Source of the DNA: Cytophagales bacterium
GTDB lineage: Bacteria; Bacteroidota; Bacteroidia; Cytophagales; UBA9547
Length of the DNA: 64,000 nucleotides
Assembly: GCA_013297755.1 (NCBI GenBank)
Contig: JAAFIH010000011.1
Span: 1 to 64,000 of the forward strand
Direction of reading: 5' to 3'
Shown: in pieces, positions 8,701-16,105 of the stretch
Numbering within the stretch: position 1 is the stretch's first letter
Layout: each line of letters opens with the position of its first letter
Translations under genes and position numbers: made by a program
Notes under the pieces: generated by a model
The model's database searches: none
The model's input: the letters and a program-made list of their open reading frames with translations, nothing else
Told to the model about the DNA's origin: nothing

Positions 8701-11573
8701 TGGCAGGAAAATATCCTAAAATTTTAAGTGATGAAGTGGTAGGCAAAGAGGCTACTAAACTATTTGAAGATGCACAAAAAATGCTTCGTCAAATCATTGA
8801 CAGAAAAATGATTCAAGCCAATGCTGTAATTGGATTCTATCCTGCAAATGCAGTAAATGATGATGATATAGAATTAGATTTAAGTGTATTGCAAGGTGCA
8901 AATACAAAAAATCTTTCTATTCTAAATTGGGATAAGTCAAAAAGAATAGCTTCAATAAAAGAAGTGCTTAAAAAGGATAATTATTATGATGAGTCAAAAG
9001 GAGATTTTGATAAACTTTCGATTTACACTAATACATTTATTGAAGAATATCTTCAATTTGATTATTTCAACACAATTACAACACATTTCAATGATATACT
9101 AGCATTTGAACCAGATAGCAGATCAGTAGAAAGAGATGGTTATGAAATTTCACAGATAAAATATGCATTACATTTTGTAACAGGAGAAACAAATTTAAAC
9201 ACACGAACAATTGATTATTCAAAATGTGAGAAACTTAATCTAATAGCTGACTGTATTAAAAATGCGGAAGAAAAGTATAAGCAAGTGAAAAATAATACAG
9301 TAATATATGTTCAAGAACTTAATGATGCTGAACATTCTGTAATTGCGATGAGAATTGAAATTGATAAAAATGGCATTCTGCGTCCAGTATCATTCATGCC
9401 AGATTATCGTAGTTCACGTATAGAAAAAAGAAAAGCATCGAAAGAATGGACTCTCAATGCTTTCGGACAACACAGCAATGGTACTTTAACTACACATCCT
9501 GTCTCCTATGGCAATTCGGATAAAGCGACAACGACCTTCGGCAATGCAAATATACAAAATAAAATTATTGAAATAAAAAATAATGAAAGTATTTTGAATT
9601 TGCGTAGAGAAGAGAGGTTGAAGTTTATTGAAAAATATATTTCAGAAAGCAAATATTACACTGATAAAAATGGCTCTTATGAGATGATTGCCGAAAGCTC
9701 AAACTATGTCATTGAAAATCATTTTATTTTTACTTTTCCAAACTTTTCAGTATCTTCTATTGGAGAAAAAATTACATTTTATCCTGAAAGAAGAGCTGTC
9801 GAAAGGATAGGATTATTAAAATCTCAGATTGAATATGCTTGCCATTTTGTAACATCAAATAATCATAAAGACGAACCAAAATCTTTTGATAAGTCCAAAG
9901 CCGACCATATTTCATTTATGAAATCAGTTTTAGAAAAACCAGATGAGAGACTTATAGAAAAAAATGATTATGGTAAGAGTGTTTTATATCTAAAAAAAGA
10001 AGAGGATAAAAATTTTGTTTCTGTTTTAAGATCTGATATTGATGAAAATGGAATGGCAAGAGTTGTTACGTTTATGCCAAATCAAAAAACGTCTCAAATA
10101 GAAAACAAAAAAGCCTCGAACAAATGGTTGCCCGAAGCTTTTTCCTTACTCTCCACTACAAAGCCGCTTCCCGGTAAAGACCTCTTTGATGATTATGATA
10201 AGCAGACCATCACCAAATCCTATGCAAATATACAAAATAAAATTATTGAAATAAAAAATAATGAAAGTATTTTGAATTTGCGTAGAGAAGAAAGGGTAAA
10301 GTTTATTGAAAATTTTTTAATTGAAAGTAAAAATTATAATGAAAAATCAGGCGATTTCAATTCTATCTCAATTGCTGCAAATGAATTAGCAGAAATATAT
10401 TTTGAATTTAATAAGCAAAACCCAGTTATATCTGATTTAGGCGAAAAAGTATGTTTTGAACCAGATTACAGGGCAATTCAAAGAGTTGGATATTCATTGG
10501 CACAGGTGGAATACGCTTCACATTTCGTAACATCAAACACAACAGGAAAAGAGCCAAGGAGTCTAGATAAATCAAAAAAAGATAGCATAAAACACATTAT
10601 GGATGTTCTAAAACATCCCACACAAAGGTTAATAGAAATTAATAACTATGGAAAATCAGTAATGTATATAAAAACAGAAGCCGATAAAAATTTTACTTCT
10701 GTATTAAGGGCTGACTTAGAAAATGGTATTCTAAGAGTAGTTACGTTTATGCCAAATCAAAAAACGTCTCAAATAGAAAACAAAAAAGCCTCGAACAAAT
10801 GGTTGCCCGAAGCTTTTTCCGTACTCTTCACTACCAAGCCGCTTCCCGGTGAAGACCTCTTTGATGATTATGATAAGCAGACCATCACCAAATCCGATGC
10901 AAATATACAAAATATTTTCTCAAATCCAAACAAAATAAATATTCCTTCTTCGGGGGCAAGGGGGCTAATTTTACATCACCTACGCCAACAAACCAAACGA
11001 GCTGAGGGAGTACCTTACATGTGTTTGACAGATTTTGTAGCTCCAAAAGAAAGTGGAAAACAAGATTATATTGGTGGATTTGCAGTGTGTACAGGCATAG
11101 GTATGGAAAAACATATCGAAAAATATGAAAAAGACCATGACGACTACAACTCTATCATGCTCAAAGCCCTTGCCGACCGTTTTGCAGAAGCTTTTGCAGA
11201 ACTCATGCACGAAAAAGTACGCAGAGAACTTTGGGGCTACGCCAAAGATGAAAAAATATCTACTGAGCAATTAATTGAAGAAGAATATCAAGGTATTCGT
11301 CCAGCACCTGGCTACCCTGCATGCCCAGACCATACAGAAAAAGCTACTTTATTTGAATTGCTTGAAGTAGAAAAAAATACAGGTATGATTCTTACAGACA
11401 GCTTTGCTATGTACCCAGCTGCAGCTGTAAGTGGTTGGTATTTCTCTCATCCACAATCCAAATATTTTGGTTTAGGAAAAATAGACAAAGACCAAGTGTT
11501 AGATTATTCTAAGCGTAAAAACATGGATTTAGACACTACCGAAAGGTGGTTGAGTCCTGCTTTGGGGTATTGA
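5733..11573 (+). CDS. metH: Cobalamin-dependent methionine synthase with a giant in-frame insertion
   Basis: MetH transfers a methyl group from methyltetrahydrofolate via cobalamin to homocysteine in the cytoplasm. All domains are present: the homocysteine domain (GLNCALG and GGCCGTTP zinc cysteines), the pterin domain ([13 protein letters not shown]), the B12 domain ([13 protein letters not shown]) and the reactivation domain ([18 protein letters not shown]). I chose the ATG at 5733 over the TTG at 5718 because it gives the usual MetH N-terminus. The product is about 1946 residues, against about 1230 for the family. The excess is at about residues 1050-1746, inside the reactivation domain between [15 protein letters not shown] and HHLRQQ, and is made of three repeated modules. 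A further insert of about 30 residues interrupts the homocysteine domain (about 6345-6433). No intein-type terminal residues are seen. Whether the enzyme is active is unknown. Confidence 0.95.
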   Translation: MKYNIEEELEKRILILDGAMGTMIQRYKLEEKDYRGERYKDWHIPLKGNNDLLGITRPDVLEEIHKLYLEAGADIIETNTFSGTWVAMADYEMEKEVYDINYYNAKVARKAADDYTKLNPSKPRFVAGAMGPTTKLASMSPDVNDPGYRAITFDQLVEAYTTQIKALIDGGVDTLLFETITDTLNSKAGLFAALKLFKELSEGEGFFISPIDGRKVYLNSGDSKAPFGGLGAGLPLMISGTITDASGRTLSGQTTEAFYNSVCHANLLSIGLNCALGAKDMRPYLEELSRISSSYVSIYPNAGLPNQFGEYDETPEMMVEKGVHQEFIDSGFVNIIGGCCGTTPDHIREMAKMAEGKKPRKRANPEPFLRLSGLEPATFTRESMFINIGERTNITGSAKFAKLIREEKLDEALTVAREQVENGAQVIDINMDEGMIDSEAMMTRFLNLIAAEPDIAKVPVMIDSSKWSVIEAGLKCSQGKAIVNSISLKEGVEKFKESAHKIKMYGAATVVMAFDETGQADSYERRIQICKRSYDILVNEVGFNPQDIIFDPNILTVATGMEEHNNYAVDFFNATKWIKENLPYARVSGGVSNISFSFRGNNHVREAMHSAFLYHGIKHGLDMGIVNAGIIPVYDDIDKELLQYIEDVLLNRRADSTERLVEYADKIKAQHSGQKAEKQDEEWRKLPVKERLTHSLVKGMDAYIDADVEECRLLFDKPLEVIEGPLMDGMNVVGDLFGAGKMFLPQVVKSARVMKKAVAFLLPYIEAEKLRTGNTTTNAGKVLMATVKGDVHDIGKNIVGVVMACNNYEVIDIGVMVPAEKIIKTAIEQNVDVIGLSGLITPSLDEMVHMAKQMQRQGFKIPLLIGGATTSRIHTAVKIDPQYDGPVVHVLDASRSVPVVSNLLGKDTKEDFFLKTKAEYARMREEHASKQKDKNFVKLEEARAKKFKTDWNTVTPIKPSFLGNKTFNNYPLEEIAKYIDWTPFFQTWELAGKYPKILSDEVVGKEATKLFEDAQKMLRQIIDRKMIQANAVIGFYPANAVNDDDIELDLSVLQGANTKNLSILNWDKSKRIASIKEVLKKDNYYDESKGDFDKLSIYTNTFIEEYLQFDYFNTITTHFNDILAFEPDSRSVERDGYEISQIKYALHFVTGETNLNTRTIDYSKCEKLNLIADCIKNAEEKYKQVKNNTVIYVQELNDAEHSVIAMRIEIDKNGILRPVSFMPDYRSSRIEKRKASKEWTLNAFGQHSNGTLTTHPVSYGNSDKATTTFGNANIQNKIIEIKNNESILNLRREERLKFIEKYISESKYYTDKNGSYEMIAESSNYVIENHFIFTFPNFSVSSIGEKITFYPERRAVERIGLLKSQIEYACHFVTSNNHKDEPKSFDKSKADHISFMKSVLEKPDERLIEKNDYGKSVLYLKKEEDKNFVSVLRSDIDENGMARVVTFMPNQKTSQIENKKASNKWLPEAFSLLSTTKPLPGKDLFDDYDKQTITKSYANIQNKIIEIKNNESILNLRREERVKFIENFLIESKNYNEKSGDFNSISIAANELAEIYFEFNKQNPVISDLGEKVCFEPDYRAIQRVGYSLAQVEYASHFVTSNTTGKEPRSLDKSKKDSIKHIMDVLKHPTQRLIEINNYGKSVMYIKTEADKNFTSVLRADLENGILRVVTFMPNQKTSQIENKKASNKWLPEAFSVLFTTKPLPGEDLFDDYDKQTITKSDANIQNIFSNPNKINIPSSGARGLILHHLRQQTKRAEGVPYMCLTDFVAPKESGKQDYIGGFAVCTGIGMEKHIEKYEKDHDDYNSIMLKALADRFAEAFAELMHEKVRRELWGYAKDEKISTEQLIEEEYQGIRPAPGYPACPDHTEKATLFELLEVEKNTGMILTDSFAMYPAAAVSGWYFSHPQSKYFGLGKIDKDQVLDYSKRKNMDLDTTERWLSPALGY
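6345..6435 (+). repeat. In-frame insert in the MetH homocysteine domain containing a GC-rich element
   Basis: Between KLFKELSEG and [14 protein letters not shown] there are about 30 residues that typical MetH proteins lack. The DNA at about 6406-6429 is a GC-rich imperfect palindrome (GCCCCCTTCGGGGGTTTGGGGGC), strikingly unlike its AT-rich surroundings. It matches the intergenic copy at about 867-884. The reading frame stays open through it ([10 protein letters not shown]). Confidence 0.65.
8898..9545 (+). repeat. MetH insert, module 1
   Basis: This is the first and most diverged of three tandem modules (216 residues). It starts with ANTKN where the others start with ANIQN. It shares with them the skeleton [26 protein letters not shown], a central NTVIYVQE strand and [20 protein letters not shown]. 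Its last 30 residues ([20 protein letters not shown]) differ from the other modules. Confidence 0.8.
9546..10223 (+). repeat. MetH insert, module 2
   Basis: A module of 226 residues starting [20 protein letters not shown]. Conserved blocks in order: [67 protein letters not shown], and [14 protein letters not shown] at the end. The first about 85 bp and last about 170 bp are nearly identical to module 3, while the core is strongly diverged. Confidence 0.85.
10224..10898 (+). repeat. MetH insert, module 3
   Basis: A module of 225 residues with the same order of blocks as module 2 ([52 protein letters not shown]). It is followed at 10899 by the first 15 bases of a further module (ANIQN). The frame then exits into the MetH reactivation domain through a GC-rich segment (TTCGGGGGCAAGGGGGC, about 10949-10965). 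Confidence 0.85.
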
Positions 11574-11679
11574 TAGGTAAATATATAAGTTTAAAATAGA
11601 GAAAAGCACATTTTTTTTATTTTAATAAATTAAAAATAAGATATTTACGTTTAGTTATTACAGGAAAAAGAATTATTTA

Positions 11680-12978
11680 ATGAACATAAAAATAAAAATC
11701 AACGAGCTTGGCGTAATTAAAGATAGTGAAGTTGAGTTTAAACCTTTTTTGATTTTCTCTGGTGAAAGTAGTGTTGGAAAAAGCTATACAGCTTTTTTAA
11801 TTTATCATTTGACATCTTTGTTTAAAACTGGACTTGAAAATAGGCTTTCAGGATTTGTAAAAAATAAATATATTAATGATTTAGAATCTAATAAAAGCAA
11901 ATCAAATTGGAAACTATTTATAAAGGCAGAAGATTTTAAGAGGTGGTTTAATCATGAAGCTAGTAATTATATTGGATATTTACTAGGATATGATTCTTTT
12001 AAATGTGATATTGAATTAAATATTGACTTATTAGACTTAGAAATTGAGATTATTTATCCTAATACTAATGGTGCTAGAAATGAAAATATTTTAAGTGAAA
12101 GTATGACTTTTAATTTAAATGGTAAAGGTTCTTATAATATTCAGAAATCAATTTTTGAATCAAAAAAAACTGATGTTATTGGGGCCTTAGTTTCAATTTA
12201 TCTTCGATTGCAATTATTAGATACTGATATTAGAATAGTTCCTATTTTACTTCCACCTGCAAGAGGAGGAATTGTGGGATACAATTTTTCGGAAATGAGT
12301 GCTATATCCAATACAGCAGGTATGTACAGGGAGTTTATAAAAGATTTAGATTTTATAAAATCTCCAAGCCCAACCAAAAACCCAGAAAATAGGGATTTGA
12401 CAAAACTTTTAAATAATATTTTTAATGGTAATATAAAAGTAAAAGAAAGCAAATTGGAATATCATATTGATAACAAAGAAAAAACAATTCTTCCTATTAC
12501 TGCATCAGCATCTTCAATAAAAGAACTATCACCTTTGTTTTTGATGTTAAAAAACTTTCCAATGAGTCAGTTGTCAGTTTTATTTGAAGAACCTGAAGCA
12601 CATTTGCATCCATTAATGCAACAAAATGTGGCTTCATTATTGGCTTTTATTATAAACAACCATGGATTTATACAAATGACTACTCACAGTGATTATTTAT
12701 TAAATCAAATAAATAATTTGATTAAACTTGGTCACATTAAAGAAAAAAACAAGAATCGATATAAAGAATTATTAAAAAAACTTGACATTTCTGAAAGTAT
12801 TATTTTGCAGGAAAATATGATTGGTTCTTATTATTTCGAAAAACTTAGTAATGGATCCGTTAAAATTATCAACCAAAACTTAAAAAAAGATAATGAAGGG
12901 ATTTCATTTACAACTTTTGATAAAGCAGTAGAAAAAATGACTTTGCAAACGAGAGAAATAGACACTTATTTACATTAA
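11680..12978 (+). CDS. AAA family ATPase (AAA_15/AAA_21-like), candidate defence component
   Basis: A 432-residue ABC/SMC-type AAA ATPase resembling the ATPases of OLD, PARIS and retron-associated defence systems. It opens like them, with the N-terminal strand INELGVIKDSEVEFKPFLIFSG running into the Walker A GESSVGKS (about residues 30-37). Walker B and signature lie near the C-terminus (LSVLFEEPEAHLHPLMQQ), followed by the TTHSDYLLNQ His switch. The middle is a diverse helical insert. It forms a two-gene unit with the predicted nuclease that starts one base after its stop. The pair lies between metH and a second copy of the metH 3' end, suggesting acquisition as an islet. Substrate and trigger are unknown. 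Confidence 0.85.
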   Translation: MNIKIKINELGVIKDSEVEFKPFLIFSGESSVGKSYTAFLIYHLTSLFKTGLENRLSGFVKNKYINDLESNKSKSNWKLFIKAEDFKRWFNHEASNYIGYLLGYDSFKCDIELNIDLLDLEIEIIYPNTNGARNENILSESMTFNLNGKGSYNIQKSIFESKKTDVIGALVSIYLRLQLLDTDIRIVPILLPPARGGIVGYNFSEMSAISNTAGMYREFIKDLDFIKSPSPTKNPENRDLTKLLNNIFNGNIKVKESKLEYHIDNKEKTILPITASASSIKELSPLFLMLKNFPMSQLSVLFEEPEAHLHPLMQQNVASLLAFIINNHGFIQMTTHSDYLLNQINNLIKLGHIKEKNKNRYKELLKKLDISESIILQENMIGSYYFEKLSNGSVKIINQNLKKDNEGISFTTFDKAVEKMTLQTREIDTYLH

Positions 12979-12979
12979 A

Positions 12980-13600
12980 ATGACTTTAGAAGAATTAAAC
13001 AATTCCTTGAAAGGAGTTTTTGAAAAATGTAGTCTAGATTTCTTAGAAAATGAAATAAATATTTTAGAAACAGATGTAAGATCAACCAAAATTAAAGAGA
13101 TAACATTTAAACACCCTAATATCATAAAGTTCCCAGAGAAATTAATTAATAGTACTGGAAGTTTATTAAACAAAATCAATTCTAATTTGTCTTTAAGATT
13201 TAATACTGATGGTATTTTTATTTTAAATGAAAATCAGTCCTATAGTTTTTATTTTGTTGAATTAAAAGACACTTTAAAAGGTGATAATTTTCAAAAAGCA
13301 TTAAATCAATTACTTGCTTCCTATGTTAAACTAAAGTGGATTATGCACTTAACCTCAAATATTTTACCTTCAAAACTATCATTTAATTTTTATATAGTTA
13401 GCACAATAAGTACAGAAGATAAGATAATAGCATCAAAAAACATAAAAAATGATAAATATTCAGAATTTATTATCAATAGAAAGGTTTTTCTATCAAAACA
13501 AGATTTAAAGATTAATGAAGTTCCACTGAGCAATGACTACAAAGTTGAGTCAATAACTCTAAATTTAATTGAAGGCAATTCCCAAATTATTCAATTATAA
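12980..13600 (+). CDS. Predicted PD-(D/E)XK-like nuclease partner of the ATPase
   Basis: A 206-residue protein with no family I can name. Residues 77-110 fit a PD-(D/E)XK nuclease core: Asp77 in a short strand (TDGIFIL), Glu94-Leu-Lys96 at the end of the next (FYFVELK), and a helix with QKALNQLLASY after it, as in many restriction-like folds. The N-terminal 70 residues are mainly helical. The last 60 residues hold strands (LSFNFYIVSTI). It starts one base after the ATPase stop codon, so the two are coupled. An ATPase sensor plus nuclease effector is a common layout of anti-phage systems. The nuclease call is an inference from motif spacing and has not been confirmed by structure prediction. 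Confidence 0.55.
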   Translation: MTLEELNNSLKGVFEKCSLDFLENEINILETDVRSTKIKEITFKHPNIIKFPEKLINSTGSLLNKINSNLSLRFNTDGIFILNENQSYSFYFVELKDTLKGDNFQKALNQLLASYVKLKWIMHLTSNILPSKLSFNFYIVSTISTEDKIIASKNIKNDKYSEFIINRKVFLSKQDLKINEVPLSNDYKVESITLNLIEGNSQIIQL

Positions 13601-13648
13601 AATTTAGACACAACAGAAAGATGGTTGAGTCCTGCTTTGGGATATTAA
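13601..13648 (+). pseudogene. Second copy of the metH 3' end
   Basis: Translated in frame, these bases read [15 protein letters not shown] and stop. This matches the C-terminus of MetH (11526-11573) in every residue but the first. About 47 of 56 bases match by eye, and within the coding part the differences after the first codon are all synonymous. The copy lies 2.0 kb downstream of the real metH stop, with the ATPase-nuclease pair between. It directly precedes a terminator hairpin, so it is probably the original metH end, cut off when the islet entered. Confidence 0.85.
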
Positions 13649-13653
13649 ATAGT

Positions 13654-13680
13654 AAAGGCTCTCAAATTTTGAGAGCCTTT
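13654..13680. terminator. Intrinsic terminator, usable from both sides
   Basis: AAAGGCTCTCAAA and TTTGAGAGCCTTT form a near-perfect hairpin followed by a T-rich run on the plus strand (ATTTTTTATTTTT) and preceded by A-rich DNA. It would end the metH/islet transcript and also the minus-strand operon that stops at 13686. Confidence 0.85.
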
Positions 13681-13685
13681 ATTTT

Positions 13686-14324
13686 TTATTTTTCTAGTTC
13701 CTCTAAATTTTCAATGGCTTTTTTTAGCTTTGGAAAATAAAGCCAGTCAAATGTTTTCCAAACTAAAAATACGCCAACAATAATTGAAATAGAAATTCTC
13801 AAAATTAAAGGTGTTAGAGTACCATGTTCTAAATTCCAATGATAAATTCCTTCTATTGTCCAACCAAATCTAATGAAACATATCAATGGATTTATGAAAA
13901 AAAATACTGGCAAAATTGTAAGTAATCCCCATAGTCTTGATTTTTTTAATCCAATCATATATTCTTTTAATTCTAAAATACTTTTACTTACAGACTTTTC
14001 ATTTAATAAGTCTAAAATGAAAAATCTGAACCTCAAAAACTTAAAATATAAAAAATGAGATATGGAAATTGAAACAAATGTTATCATTGAAATAATAAAC
14101 ATAGTCAGGTTATCATAGCATCTATAAACACAATATCCAGCTAAAATTATAGATCCAGGAACAAAAAGGATGTTCAAAAAATCTGAAAAAGATAGAAATT
14201 GAAACGACTTTTTAATTTTACTAAATGTCATTTCCTTAAATATCTTTTCATTTAACTCATTGTTTTTTACTAATTGGTCGCTTACATTTTTGTAGCTTAC
14301 CAACAATTCTTCTATCGTATTCAT
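13686..14324 (-). CDS. Membrane protein cotranscribed with ECF sigma factor
   Basis: A 212-residue protein of unknown function. A soluble N-terminal helix pair (about 1-40) is followed by membrane segments at about 42-62, 68-90, 130-150 and 175-200. The charged C-terminus is KLKKAIENLEELEK. It starts 5 bp after the stop of the ECF sigma factor gene, the position an anti-sigma factor usually takes. It lacks a zinc anti-sigma (HxxxCxxC) motif and has several membrane passes, so a role as membrane tether or regulator of the sigma factor is only inferred from position. Confidence 0.6.
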   Translation of the reverse strand: MNTIEELLVSYKNVSDQLVKNNELNEKIFKEMTFSKIKKSFQFLSFSDFLNILFVPGSIILAGYCVYRCYDNLTMFIISMITFVSISISHFLYFKFLRFRFFILDLLNEKSVSKSILELKEYMIGLKKSRLWGLLTILPVFFFINPLICFIRFGWTIEGIYHWNLEHGTLTPLILRISISIIVGVFLVWKTFDWLYFPKLKKAIENLEELEK

Positions 14325-14329
14325 GGTTT

Positions 14330-14854
14330 TTAGATTTCTTGGTTTTGTTTAACAATTTGTTCTAATTTCAATTTTATGCGACTGATTTTTGCTCCAACAT
14401 TGGTTACCGTTATTCCCATAATTTGAGCAATTTCTTCATAGCTATTTTCTTCGATATAGAGCAAAATAATGGCTTTTTCCACATCAGAAAGTTGATTTAT
14501 GGCTTTATAAAGTTCTGCAACTTGTTCATTTTCAGTTATAAAACTCAAATCTTCTGGAACCGAAAGCTCTTTTTCAGTTTCTAGAAAACTAAAAATGGGC
14601 TTTCGTTTTTCTTTTCGTATGCCAGAAATGGCTGTGTTCAAACAAACCCTATACATCCAAGTTGAAAATTTGGCTTCGCTTTTGTAGCTAGGAAAAGTTC
14701 GCCAAAGTTGGATGAGTATTTCTTGAAACAAATCTTCTCTATCAGCTTTGGTATTTGAATACAAATTACACACTTTATGTATGATAGCTTGATTGGGATA
14801 TACCAACTTAAAAAAAGGTTCACTTTCAGTTTTTGGCTTTGAAAAGAATCGCAT
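14330..14854 (-). CDS. RNA polymerase sigma factor, ECF family
   Basis: A 174-residue ECF sigma factor. Region 2 (about 30-95) shows NTKADREDLFQEILIQLWRTF and AKFSTWMYRVCLNTAISGIRK. Region 4 (about 110-165) shows LSDVEKAIILLYIEENSYEEIA with the helix-turn-helix NVGAKISRIKLKLEQIV. The start ATG is the first in frame. The gene immediately downstream encodes a multi-pass membrane protein that may control it. It is unrelated in detail to the ECF sigma factor at 1571-2182. Target genes cannot be deduced. Confidence 0.9.
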   Translation of the reverse strand: MRFFSKPKTESEPFFKLVYPNQAIIHKVCNLYSNTKADREDLFQEILIQLWRTFPSYKSEAKFSTWMYRVCLNTAISGIRKEKRKPIFSFLETEKELSVPEDLSFITENEQVAELYKAINQLSDVEKAIILLYIEENSYEEIAQIMGITVTNVGAKISRIKLKLEQIVKQNQEI

Positions 14855-15065
14855 TTTTGAAATTTTGATGTATTAGTAGCGTTTAGCTATGATTTATTAC
14901 ATATTTTAATTTTTTATTTTTCAAAAAAATCTACATAGTGTATTAGTATGTGATTAAAAAAAATATAGTAGAGGGTTTAATAAAACTAAGATTCAACCTA
15001 CAAATGCAAGAGTAAGAGAATAAAAAAAATAGCGATAAAAATTATAATCAAATATGAAATAAATC

Positions 15066-15554
15066 TTACTTTGTAGTATCAGCCTCTAAGGGTTGCTCTA
15101 TGGTCAAAGAATCTCTGGTTGGCATTTTTGAGGTGCTATCAACACCCGAAAAAACAGTTTTTCCCTTTACTCCAATCACTTTCATTTCGATATCAGATAC
15201 ATTTCTAGGTTTATATTTGCCAGATTTGTTAGTAGAAACCAAACCATTGATTTGGTATTTTTTTGCTGGTTTATCTTTTTGAGTACTTGTTTTTGGTTGA
15301 AATTTGGAGTTTTCGGCACTTTTTGGATCAAAATTCTGAACAGAAGTATCAGCGTTTGCATCAGTAGCGTTGGTATGGATTTCGTCAGGGCTACTAGCAG
15401 AATCACCCATGTTGAAAGGCATAAAAACTTTATCTCGTTCTTTTTGGTCGTGGATAAAATACGTATTATAGGCTGGGCATATATACTTTTTCTTGGCACA
15501 AAACAGGAGAAAAAAAGCTATAAAAATTACACTAAAGATGGTAGAGTATTTCAT
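15066..15554 (-). CDS. Putative lipoprotein of unknown function
   Basis: A 162-residue product. An N-terminal signal (MKYSTIFSVIFIAFFLLFCA) ends in a plausible lipobox with Cys19, followed by KKKYICPAYNTYFIHDQ, a hydrophilic Ser/Thr/Pro/Lys-rich low-complexity middle (about 50-110) and a short tail. After processing it would sit on the membrane surface. I recognise no domain. A 7-bp tandem repeat fills the gap between this gene and the Dabb gene upstream of it, which lies on the same strand, so repeat length could affect expression. Confidence 0.6.
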   Translation of the reverse strand: MKYSTIFSVIFIAFFLLFCAKKKYICPAYNTYFIHDQKERDKVFMPFNMGDSASSPDEIHTNATDANADTSVQNFDPKSAENSKFQPKTSTQKDKPAKKYQINGLVSTNKSGKYKPRNVSDIEMKVIGVKGKTVFSGVDSTSKMPTRDSLTIEQPLEADTTK

Positions 15555-15583
15555 TTTTTTATTATTTGTAATAAATATTATTT

Positions 15584-15671
15584 AATCAATAATCAATAAT
15601 CAATAATCAATAATCAATAATCAATAATCAATAATCAATAATCAATAATCAATAATCAATAATCAATAATC
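15584..15671. repeat. 7-bp tandem repeat (AATCAAT), about 12.5 copies
   Basis: An uninterrupted run of the unit AATCAAT. It begins 30 bp upstream of the lipoprotein start codon and ends directly at the stop codon of the Dabb gene. All copies appear perfect, which suggests active slippage or recent expansion. Confidence 0.95.
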
Positions 15672-15672
15672 A

Positions 15673-15987
15673 TTAAACGCTGACATTATCAAAAACAACG
15701 ACTTTTTCCCAGTATTGTTTGCAATTTTCTACAAAACTAAGATGAATAGGATGATTTTGGTAAACATCATGCCCTGTTTCATCGGCAAAAACAGTAAGCA
15801 AACAATAAGAATACGACCTATCAATGACAGGTCTGTGCGTATTGGCAGGCGTTCCTATATTAAAATAGGTTATACTTTCTATATCTTTTAATGATTTTAG
15901 GCCTTTTTCAAAATTCAAAATCTGTTCTTTTGTGAGGTCGCTTTTCAACCAAAAATTGACAATATGTACAAATTTACTAGAAGTCAT
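15673..15987 (-). CDS. Dabb (stress-response A/B barrel) family protein
   Basis: A 104-residue protein with the dimeric alpha/beta barrel pattern of the Dabb family. It has the N-terminal strand FVHIVNFWLKSDLT, a helix with EQILNFEKGLKSLKDI, then YSYCLLTVFADETGHDVYQNHP and a C-terminal helix with VENCKQYWEKVVVFD. Dabb proteins are small cytoplasmic proteins, some of which are enzymes or stress-responsive. The reaction here is unknown. The length matches the family. The stop codon touches the 7-bp tandem repeat. Confidence 0.85.
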   Translation of the reverse strand: MTSSKFVHIVNFWLKSDLTKEQILNFEKGLKSLKDIESITYFNIGTPANTHRPVIDRSYSYCLLTVFADETGHDVYQNHPIHLSFVENCKQYWEKVVVFDNVSV

Positions 15988-16071
15988 GATATTTTATTAG
16001 TATCGTTTCTACAAATTTAAAATAAAATATCAGCAAAAAAAGAATTTTGGATAAATAAGAATATTTAATGT

Positions 16072-16079
16072 TACTTTTG
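16072..16079 (+). promoter_or_regulatory. Candidate -7 promoter box upstream of rseP
   Basis: TACTTTTG matches the Bacteroidota -7 consensus TAnnTTTG and lies 26 bp before the rseP start. A TTTG at 16046-16049 is 22 bp upstream, slightly farther than the usual 19 bp. Confidence 0.5.
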
Positions 16080-16105
16080 TGAGCATTTAAAAAAAACTAA
16101 CATCC

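Noticed and set aside
8880-10967. Intein in MetH
   Set aside because: No Cys/Ser at the entry, no His-Asn at the exit, no splicing or homing-endonuclease blocks. The internal repetition is also unlike inteins.
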